Source: Paraburkholderia sp. UYCP14C
Lineage (GTDB): Bacteria > Pseudomonadota > Gammaproteobacteria > Burkholderiales > Burkholderiaceae
DNA length: 64,000 bases
Direction of reading: 5' to 3'
Assembly (NCBI RefSeq): GCF_004197395.1
Contig: NZ_SELS01000035.1
Span: forward strand, 20,781 to 84,780
Of this stretch, positions 57,787 to 64,000 are shown piece after piece; within the stretch, counting starts at the first letter, position 1, and every line of letters begins with the position of its first letter. The notes beneath the pieces are model-generated. The model was not told where the DNA came from. It made no database searches and worked only from the letters and a program-made list of their open reading frames with translations. Both the position numbers and the translations under genes were made by a program.

Positions 57787-59694
57787 TTAGTTGAACGACT
57801 GCACGTCCTGGCGCAGACGCTCAATGAAGGCGTCAACAGGCATTACACCCATATCGACACCACCACGGGCACGCACGGCTACCGTTTGCGCTTCACGCTC
57901 TTTGTCGCCGACCACCAGCAGGTACGGGACCTTTTCCAGCGTGTGCTCGCGTATTTTATAGCTAATCTTCTCGTTGCGCAAATCGGCCTCGACTCTAACC
58001 CCTTGTTTTTGCAACGATTGAGCTAGCGACTGCGCATATTCGGCCTGATTTTCCGCGATATTCATCACGACGACCTGCATCGGCGCGAGCCAGGCGGGCA
58101 TTGCACCAGCATGGTGCTCGATCAGAATCCCAAGGAAACGCTCCATTGATCCGACGATCGCCCGGTGCAGCATGATCGGGCGACGGCGACTGTTGTCTTC
58201 GGCGACGTATTCGGCACCCAGACGCTCCGGCAACACCATGTCGAGCTGCAACGTACCGCACTGCCACGAGCGGCCGAGCGCGTCCTTGATGTGATACTCG
58301 ACCTTCGGGCCATAGAACGCGCCTTCACCGGGGAGTTCTTCCCACGTTACGCCGCAGGCCGTCAGCGCCTCGCGCAGACCCTGCTCTGCGCGATCCCAAG
58401 TTTCGTCGGTGCCGGCGCGCGCATCCGGGCGCAGCGACAGCTTGATCTCGACATTGTCGAAGCCGAAGTCGCGGTAGACGCTCATCGCCAGCGTGTTGAA
58501 CGCGATCGATTCGCTGATGAACTGGTCTTCGGTACAGAAAATATGCGCGTCGTCCTGCACGAAGCCGCGCACGCGCATCAGTCCGTGCAGCGCACCCGAC
58601 GATTCGTTGCGATGGCACGAACCGAATTCCGCGTAACGCAGCGGCAGATCGCGATACGAGCGCAGACCGTGATTGAACACCTGCACGTGACCGGGGCAGT
58701 TCATCGGCTTGATCGCGTAGTCGCGCTTTTCCGACTCCGTCGTGAACATATTTTCACGATAGTTTTGCCAGTGGCCCGACGCCTCCCACAGCGAACGGTC
58801 CATGATCAACGGCGTCTTGATTTCGAGGTAGCCCGCGTCGTTCACGCGACGGCGCATGTATTGCTCGACCTGCTGCCACAACGTCCACCCGCGCGGATGC
58901 CAGAACACCATACCGGGCGACTCGTCCTGCATGTGGAACAGGTCGAGTTGCTTGCCGAGCTTGCGATGGTCGCGCTTCTCGGCCTCTTCGAGCATGTGCA
59001 GATACGCTTCCTGGTCTTCCTTCTTCGTCCAGGCCGTGCCGTAAATGCGCTGCAGCTGTTCGTTCTTCGAATCGCCGCGCCAGTACGCGCCCGCGACCTT
59101 CATCAACTTGAAGACCTTCAGCTTGCCGGTCGACGGCACGTGCGGGCCGCGGCACAGGTCCGTGAAGCCGCCGTGCGAGTACAGCTTGATTTCGTCGCTG
59201 GCGGGGATTGATTCGATGATCTCGGCCTTGTACTTTTCGCCGATGCTCTTGAAGTACTCGACCGCTTCGCCGCGCGACACCACGCGTCGCGACACCGGCT
59301 CGTCCTTCTTCGAGAGCTCCTGCATGCGCTTTTCGATCTTTTCGAGGTCTTCCGGCGTGAAAGGACGGTTGTACGAGAAGTCGTAATAGAAGCCGTTGTC
59401 GATGACCGGACCGATCGTGACCTGCGCTTCCGGGTACAGATCCTTCACCGCGTACGCGAGCAGGTGCGCCGTCGAGTGGCGGATGATATCGAGACCGTCT
59501 GCGTCTTTCTCCGTGACGATGGCGAGCGCCACGTCATGATTAATCAGAGTGGACGTATCGACCAGCTCCCCGTCGATCTTGCCGCCGAGCGCGGCTTTCG
59601 CGAGGCCGGGGCCGATCGAGGCGGCCACTTCGGCGACGGTCACCGGATGCTCGTACTGTCGAACAGAACCGTCAGGCAAACGTATCGAAACCAT
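57787..59694 (-). CDS. thrS: Threonyl-tRNA synthetase
   Basis: A 635-residue class II synthetase (642 in E. coli). Domain order: N-terminal TGS (about 1-60), N2 editing domain with [16 protein letters not shown] (HxxxH), catalytic core with [20 protein letters not shown] (motif 1), [20 protein letters not shown] (motif 2) and [18 protein letters not shown] (motif 3), and anticodon-binding domain (about 530-635). Zinc ligands Cys and His are present ([10 protein letters not shown]). MVSIRLPDG at 59694 follows GGAGAA. A terminator separates it from the upstream tRNA-Val. Confidence 0.97.
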   Translation of the reverse strand: MVSIRLPDGSVRQYEHPVTVAEVAASIGPGLAKAALGGKIDGELVDTSTLINHDVALAIVTEKDADGLDIIRHSTAHLLAYAVKDLYPEAQVTIGPVIDNGFYYDFSYNRPFTPEDLEKIEKRMQELSKKDEPVSRRVVSRGEAVEYFKSIGEKYKAEIIESIPASDEIKLYSHGGFTDLCRGPHVPSTGKLKVFKLMKVAGAYWRGDSKNEQLQRIYGTAWTKKEDQEAYLHMLEEAEKRDHRKLGKQLDLFHMQDESPGMVFWHPRGWTLWQQVEQYMRRRVNDAGYLEIKTPLIMDRSLWEASGHWQNYRENMFTTESEKRDYAIKPMNCPGHVQVFNHGLRSYRDLPLRYAEFGSCHRNESSGALHGLMRVRGFVQDDAHIFCTEDQFISESIAFNTLAMSVYRDFGFDNVEIKLSLRPDARAGTDETWDRAEQGLREALTACGVTWEELPGEGAFYGPKVEYHIKDALGRSWQCGTLQLDMVLPERLGAEYVAEDNSRRRPIMLHRAIVGSMERFLGILIEHHAGAMPAWLAPMQVVVMNIAENQAEYAQSLAQSLQKQGVRVEADLRNEKISYKIREHTLEKVPYLLVVGDKEREAQTVAVRARGGVDMGVMPVDAFIERLRQDVQSFN

Positions 59695-59756
59695 TGCGTT
59701 CTCCGTGGTGCCGACCGGCGGCGGCACATACAACCAGGGTCAAAAAGACAAAAAAA

Positions 59757-59787
59757 AATGCGGCCCCACTTTCGAGGGGCCGCATTC
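59757..59787 (-). terminator. Terminator between tRNA-Val and thrS
   Basis: AATGCGGCCCC-actttcga-GGGGCCGCATT, an 11-bp perfect stem followed on the minus strand by a run of eight T. Confidence 0.92.
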
Positions 59788-59949
59788 ACATTTTATGCAA
59801 ACTTCACTGGCGAAAGTGGTCCTCGACTAGCGTCGCTCCGAAGTGGTTTCGGTCAACGTTCGCGGTGTCATAACCGTATTCGCCTTTTTGCGCTCAAAGC
59901 GCTTACTGCAGTTTACAAAACCCCGGCAGAACCGGAATTTCATTTTCGT

Positions 59950-60026
59950 TGGTAGGCTCGATTGGACTCGAACCAACGACCCCCACCATGTCAAGGTGGT
60001 GCTCTAACCAGCTGAGCTACGAGCCT
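59950..60026 (-). tRNA. tRNA-Val(GAC)
   Basis: A 77-base cloverleaf on the minus strand: AGGCTCGTAGCTCAGCTGGT start, anticodon stem CCACC/GGTGG with loop TTGACAT (anticodon GAC), TTCGAGTC T-loop, acceptor AGGCTCG/CGAGCCT and encoded CCA. It sits between relA and thrS, the order typical of Burkholderia. Confidence 0.96.
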
Positions 60027-60131
60027 GAAGAAACGAGAGTATATGGGGCACAGCGCAGCTTGGCAAGTACTTTTATGCAGCGGTTTTAATTCGTCGCGTC
60101 GCCAGCAGGCCTTTTTGCAACCGCTCGCGCC

Positions 60132-62375
60132 TCAGTTCTTGCGCGTCGCCCGGACCACACCCGTGATCTCCCCCAGCAGCGTGCATGCGCGCAGAATCTG
60201 CGCGGAACTCGACACCTCGACGGTAAATTGCATGAACGCGGCATTGCGGCGCGATTGCGTCTTCACGCCGATCACGTTCATCTTTTCCCGCGCGAACACC
60301 TCGGAAATATCGCGCAGCAAACCCTGTCGGTCCGTCGCTTCGATGCTGAGGTCGACTGGATAGACGGACTGGCCGCGGCCGCTCATCACGTCCGCCGACC
60401 ACGCGGTCTGCAGCACGCGCTCCGGCGCACGCTCTGCCATGCGACGGAATGTAGCGCAATCGCTGCGATGCACCGACATGCCCTTGCCTCTCGTAATGAA
60501 GCCGCAGATCTCGTCAGGCGGCGCGGGCCGGCAGCAGCGCGCAAGCTGGGTGAGTAATGCATCGACGCCGACTACCAGCACGCCCGTGGACGCGCCGCGC
60601 GCGACGCTCGCGCCGCTGCTGCGCTTCTCGAATTTCTCCGGCGCATCGACCTCGGGTTCGGGCGGCGGTGCGTCCTGCAGCGCCTGCTCGACGAGCCGCA
60701 GGCTGAACTCCTCCTTGCCGACCACGGAGAACAGGTCGTCGGTGGTCTTGAAACCGAGCCGCGCGGCCAGCTGATCCAGATTGACCGAGGTCTTGCCTTC
60801 GCGCTGCAGGGTCTTTTCAACCATCGCGCGACCGTTCGCGATGTGTTCCTGCAACTCGACCGCGTTGAACCACGCGCGCACCTTCTGCCGCGCGCGCGGG
60901 CTTTGCAGATAGCCGAGCTGCGGATTGAGCCAGTCGCGCGACGGACCGCCCTCCTTCACCGACACGATCTCGACCGTCTGGCCGTTCTGCAGCGGCGTGT
61001 TGAGCGGCACCATCGCGCCGTCGACACGCGCGCCGCGGCAGCGATGCCCAAGCTCGCTGTGCAGGTGATACGCGAAGTCGATCGGCGTCGCGCCGTGCGG
61101 CAATGGAATCACGCGCGCCTGCGGCGTCAGCACGTAAATGTGATCGTCGTCGAGCGTGGCCTGGCGCAATTGCTCCCACGGCTGCGGCGCGCCCGCTTCG
61201 CCATGCTCGCCCTCGGACACCTCGTCCTTCCATGCGAGCAGTTGCCGCAGCCAGGCGATCTTCTCGTCGTATTTCTCGCTCGCGGTGAACGTGCCGCCAT
61301 AGCCGCGCGCGCCCGCTTCCTTGTAGCGCCAGTGTGCGGCAACGCCATACTCGGCGAAGCGATGCATTTCCTGCGTGCGGATCTGCACTTCGAACGCGCG
61401 GCCGTCGTCGCCGATCACCACCGTGTGCAGCGACTTGTAGCCGTTCGGCTTTGGCCTGGAGATGTAATCGTCGAACTCTTTCGGCACCGGCTGCCACAGG
61501 TTGTGCACGATGCCGAGCACGGTGTAACAGTCCTTGATGTCCGGCACGATCACGCGAAACGCGCGCACGTCGTACAGCTCGGCGAAGTCCAGCTCCTTGC
61601 CGCGCATCTTGCGCCAGATGCTGTAAATATGCTTCGGCCGACCGCTCACTTCAGCGCGGATATGCGCGGCGGCCAGCTCCTGCTGCAGGCGTTCGATCGC
61701 CTGCGCGACATAACTCTCACGCTCGACGCGCTTCTCGTCGAGCAGCTTCGCAATGCGCTTGTAGGTGACCGGCTCCTCGAAGCGGAACGCGAGGTCCTCG
61801 AGCTCCCACTTCAATTGCCAGATACCGAGGCGGTTCGCGAGCGGCGCGTAGATATCGAGCGTTTCTCGCGCGACGTCGGGCGACGGCGTGATCTTCGCCG
61901 CCGCGTAATAGCGCAGCGTCTGGAGCCGCGACGCGAGGCGGATCAACACGACACGAATGTCCTGCGCGAACGCGAGCAACATTTTGCGCAGCGCCTCGAC
62001 CTGCGCGCGGCGCGCGGCCTGCGCGTCGCGCCCGGCTTCGGGCATCGCGTTTTGCGCCGCGCGCAGACTGACGGTGCCGAGGCGCAACAGCTTGCGCACG
62101 TCGCCGACCAGTTGCGCGACTTCTTCACCGAAGTTGTCGGCGATCACCCGCTCCGGATCGCGCAGATGCGGTGTCAGCGCAAACAGCGCCGCAGCCAGCA
62201 CCGCCGGCGGATCGACGTTGAGCTTGCGGATGATCGACGCGGTGCCCGCCGCGTGATCCGCGAGCGATTCGCCCGACGACAGCCGCACCTCGCCGGCGTG
62301 TTCGCGCACGAACGCCATCGCTTCGTCGAAGGAACGATGGGGGTGAGGCGCGTTCGTAACGGTTTCGGTGTTCAT
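60132..62375 (-). CDS. relA: GTP pyrophosphokinase RelA ((p)ppGpp synthetase)
   Basis: A 747-residue RelA/SpoT protein making (p)ppGpp on starved ribosomes. The N-terminal HD region is degenerate: where SpoT has the HDxxED hydrolase motif this has AAALFALTPHLRDPE, so hydrolase activity is not expected. The synthetase domain is intact (GRPKHIYSIWRKMRGKELDF, DVRAFRVIVPDIKDCYTVLG, RPKPNGYKSLHTVV, EVQIRTQEMHRFAEYGVAAH). Then come the TGS (VIPLPHGATPIDFAYHLHSE), zinc-finger/CC region (LARCCRPAPPDEICGFITRG) and ACT (YPVDLSIEATDRQGLLRDIS). ATG 62375 is the likely start. Confidence 0.94.
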   Translation of the reverse strand: MNTETVTNAPHPHRSFDEAMAFVREHAGEVRLSSGESLADHAAGTASIIRKLNVDPPAVLAAALFALTPHLRDPERVIADNFGEEVAQLVGDVRKLLRLGTVSLRAAQNAMPEAGRDAQAARRAQVEALRKMLLAFAQDIRVVLIRLASRLQTLRYYAAAKITPSPDVARETLDIYAPLANRLGIWQLKWELEDLAFRFEEPVTYKRIAKLLDEKRVERESYVAQAIERLQQELAAAHIRAEVSGRPKHIYSIWRKMRGKELDFAELYDVRAFRVIVPDIKDCYTVLGIVHNLWQPVPKEFDDYISRPKPNGYKSLHTVVIGDDGRAFEVQIRTQEMHRFAEYGVAAHWRYKEAGARGYGGTFTASEKYDEKIAWLRQLLAWKDEVSEGEHGEAGAPQPWEQLRQATLDDDHIYVLTPQARVIPLPHGATPIDFAYHLHSELGHRCRGARVDGAMVPLNTPLQNGQTVEIVSVKEGGPSRDWLNPQLGYLQSPRARQKVRAWFNAVELQEHIANGRAMVEKTLQREGKTSVNLDQLAARLGFKTTDDLFSVVGKEEFSLRLVEQALQDAPPPEPEVDAPEKFEKRSSGASVARGASTGVLVVGVDALLTQLARCCRPAPPDEICGFITRGKGMSVHRSDCATFRRMAERAPERVLQTAWSADVMSGRGQSVYPVDLSIEATDRQGLLRDISEVFAREKMNVIGVKTQSRRNAAFMQFTVEVSSSAQILRACTLLGEITGVVRATRKN

Positions 62376-62444
62376 GGTGCGACGGCCCGCCGGGCCAGAC
62401 GATTCAACGAAAAATCAACAACGGTGCTACCTGAGCGCCGCGAC

Positions 62445-62798
62445 TCAGCTGCTCTGCGCCGCGATCACGACGATTTCGACGAGGCACTTCGGATTTGCCA
62501 GCTTGGCCTCGACGGTCGCGCGCGGCGGCGTGTCGCCCTGTGCGACCCACTCGTCCCACACGGCATTCATGCCGGCGAAATGCACCATGTCCGAGATATA
62601 GATCTGCACCGACAGCAACTGCGACTTGCCGCTGTTCGCTTCGGCGAGCAGACGGTCGATGTGGCCGAGCACTTCGCGCGTCTGGCCGGTGATGTCCTGA
62701 TCGTCGTCTTCGGCGATCTGACCCGCGAGGTACACGGTGCCGTTGTGCACGGCCATTTCCGAGAGACGCTTGCCGACGTGATAACGAATGACTGCCAT
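62445..62798 (-). CDS. RidA-family protein
   Basis: A 117-residue YjgF/YER057c/UK114 protein. MAVIRYHVGKRLSEMAVHNG opens it, followed by VYLAGQIAEDDDQDITGQTR and SVQIYISDMVHFAGMNAVWD. The Arg that marks true imine-deaminating RidA (R105 in the E. coli-like RATVEAKLANP context) is present in PPRATVEAKLA. These proteins clear reactive enamine/imine intermediates, though subgroups vary. It lies between the hydrolase and relA genes, all leftward and with 70-80 base gaps, so a joint transcript is possible. Confidence 0.88.
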   Translation of the reverse strand: MAVIRYHVGKRLSEMAVHNGTVYLAGQIAEDDDQDITGQTREVLGHIDRLLAEANSGKSQLLSVQIYISDMVHFAGMNAVWDEWVAQGDTPPRATVEAKLANPKCLVEIVVIAAQSS

Positions 62799-62876
62799 GG
62801 AAAGTCCTGAGCTGAGGGTTAATCGAACGACATGCCGCACGACGCTACAGATGAAAACGTCATGCGCAACTCAATA

Positions 62877-63791
62877 TTATGACGCGTTCACGGCCGAGCC
62901 GATGAAGAACGCCCTCGCGAGCGCGATCTGGTCCGCCGCCAGAAACGCCGGCGCATGCCCGACGCCCGCGATCTCCGCGCTCGATGTGGCACGCCCGGTC
63001 GCCACCATCTTCGCGACCGTTTCACGCGACAGCAAATCCGACTCCTCGCCGCGCACCACGAGCACCGGCCCCTGAAACGACGCGAGCGAATGCCACAGCG
63101 CCGCCTCGCCGAGCTTCGCCGCTTCCTCGGTGACCGCGGCGAACGGCTGCGCGATGCGCGGGTCATAGCGCAGCACCCACGTGCCATCCTCCTCGCGCAG
63201 CAACGGCGTATTGATTTCGCGCCATTCGTCCGGTGTCAGCGGGCCGAAGCTCTGCGCGAGCTGGGCCGCGTAATCGACCCCCTGCTGCAGCGTATCGAAG
63301 CGTGCGGGCTTGCCGAGGTAATCGCCGATGCGCTTGACCGCGACCGGCTCCAGGTGCGGCCCGACGTCGTTCAGCAGCAGCTTGCGGATCGGCGTGTCCG
63401 GCAGACCGGCGAGCCCCATGCCGATCAGGCCGCCCATCGAAGTGCCGAACCAGTCGACGGTGTCGACGTCGAGCCGCGCGATCAGCGTGACCATGTCGGC
63501 AACGTACTGCGGCACCGCGTAAAAGTTGGGGTTCGCGAGCCACGACGACAAGCCCCGGCCCACCACGTCCGGGCACACCACGCGATAGGTGTCGGCGAAG
63601 TCGGCGGCGAGACGGTCGAAATCGCGCCCGGAGCGCGTGAGTCCATGCACGCACAGCAACACGCGCGGATTGTCCGGGTCGCCCCACTCGGTATACGCGA
63701 CGCGATGCAGGCCGGCAGCGCTCGCGCACTGCACGTAACGTTGACGCGGCGCGGGCCGCCCGGCGGAGGAAGCGGAAGTCGTTGCGGTCAT
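62877..63791 (-). CDS. Alpha/beta hydrolase
   Basis: A 304-residue alpha/beta-fold hydrolase. Oxyanion region VLLCVHGLTRSGRDFDRLAA, nucleophile elbow GTSMGGLIGMGLA, and catalytic His in AGVGHAPAFLAAD. It resembles haloperoxidase/esterase-type enzymes; the substrate is unknown. The start MTATTSAS at 63791 follows AAGGA; the open frame continues 59 codons upstream but those bases belong to the spacer and to the group II intron end. It is the first of a possible hydrolase-ridA-relA transcription unit. Confidence 0.85.
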   Translation of the reverse strand: MTATTSASSAGRPAPRQRYVQCASAAGLHRVAYTEWGDPDNPRVLLCVHGLTRSGRDFDRLAADFADTYRVVCPDVVGRGLSSWLANPNFYAVPQYVADMVTLIARLDVDTVDWFGTSMGGLIGMGLAGLPDTPIRKLLLNDVGPHLEPVAVKRIGDYLGKPARFDTLQQGVDYAAQLAQSFGPLTPDEWREINTPLLREEDGTWVLRYDPRIAQPFAAVTEEAAKLGEAALWHSLASFQGPVLVVRGEESDLLSRETVAKMVATGRATSSAEIAGVGHAPAFLAADQIALARAFFIGSAVNAS

Positions 63792-63924
63792 CTGGTGTCC
63801 TTGCAAAGACGTTGCGGAGTGGGCTGCGAACGATTGTAAACCGCTTCGCCGCGCGGCAAGCATCGGCCAGAAGGCTAAGGACGGTCGATCCAGCCGTCCG
63901 GCGCATCGAGCGCCGCGCGCACAA

Positions 63925-64000
63925 TCGGCATAGGGGACGGCCATAAGGCCGTGCCCCTGCCACACCACCCGGCGTGCGGGTCCGCACCGGGCGGTTCGGG
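63925..64000 (-). mobile_element. 3' end of a group II intron (domains V and VI), partial
   Basis: On the minus strand 63997-63964 fold into a 34-base domain V: GAACCGCCCGG and TGCG on the 5' arm, GACC tetraloop, CGCA, a 2-base CG bulge, then CCGGGTGGT. The 34-base length and the 2-base bulge on the 3' arm are the domain V hallmarks. After GTGTGGCA comes GGGGCACGGCC-ttat-GGCCGTCCCC (63957-63933), a domain VI-like hairpin, and the intron should end near CTATGCCGAT. The reverse-transcriptase gene would lie beyond the window. The exact 3' junction cannot be fixed. Confidence 0.65.

Noticed and set aside
63792-63968. N-terminal extension of the alpha/beta hydrolase
   Set aside because: It translates the intergenic spacer and group II intron sequence; the family starts near 63791.

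Overview
The window is chromosomal DNA from a GC-rich betaproteobacterium, most likely Paraburkholderia or a close Burkholderia relative. Pointers are the aerobic benzoyl-CoA (box) gene cluster, the DUF2844/DUF3443 pair, BamC, long-form LeuA, the N-terminally extended IHF-alpha, and the block relA - tRNA-Val - thrS-infC-rpmI-rplT-pheS-pheT-ihfA-merR - tRNA-Pro. The assignment rests on protein resemblance and gene order; no database search was possible.

Left part (1-16.6 kb) is mostly housekeeping: an exported protein, Rnk, a TPP riboswitch with thiC, two small lipoproteins, lactate permease, a DMT-family exporter, bamC, a DUF2844-DUF3443 pair, a lipoprotein, a CadD-like transporter, and leuA. 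Upstream of leuA there is an unannotated leucine-rich leader peptide rich in rare CTA codons and overlapping a perfect hairpin. An orphan amino-acid-binding protein follows.

16.8-25.7 kb is a benzoate degradation cluster: boxC-boxB-boxA run leftwards, boxR (HTH plus shikimate-kinase-like regulator) sits between, and a DUF4863 protein, benzoate-CoA ligase and alpha/beta hydrolase run rightwards. A shared TAGTGC motif lies in both control regions. No boxD is present. 25.8-28.9 kb holds a small lipoprotein, a Tat-exported phospholipase C and a DUF5594-like protein. 28.9-36.3 kb is a second acyl-CoA pathway resembling pim (dicarboxylate/pimelate) genes: acyl-CoA ligase and LysR regulator to the left, bifunctional hydratase/dehydrogenase plus two acyl-CoA dehydrogenases to the right, with nested TGTCAA palindromes between them.

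36.3-51.5 kb is accessory: a Tat-exported LigI-like hydrolase with an exact 21-bp tandem duplication, a 2111-residue Gly/Asn-rich autotransporter, then a region of lower GC with long gene-poor stretches. It carries a response regulator, a GH72-like secreted glycosidase, a sensor kinase, a BMP-family binding protein without any ABC transporter, and a bestrophin. The binding protein and kinase look co-transcribed; with the regulator they may form a three-component signalling system split by the glycosidase gene. The region ends at tRNA-Pro, a plausible integration site.

51.5-63.8 kb is the conserved translation block described above, ending with relA, a RidA protein and an alpha/beta hydrolase. 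infC uses an AUC start codon. The right edge (about 63,925-64,000) contains the 3' end (domains V and VI) of a group II intron that continues outside the window.
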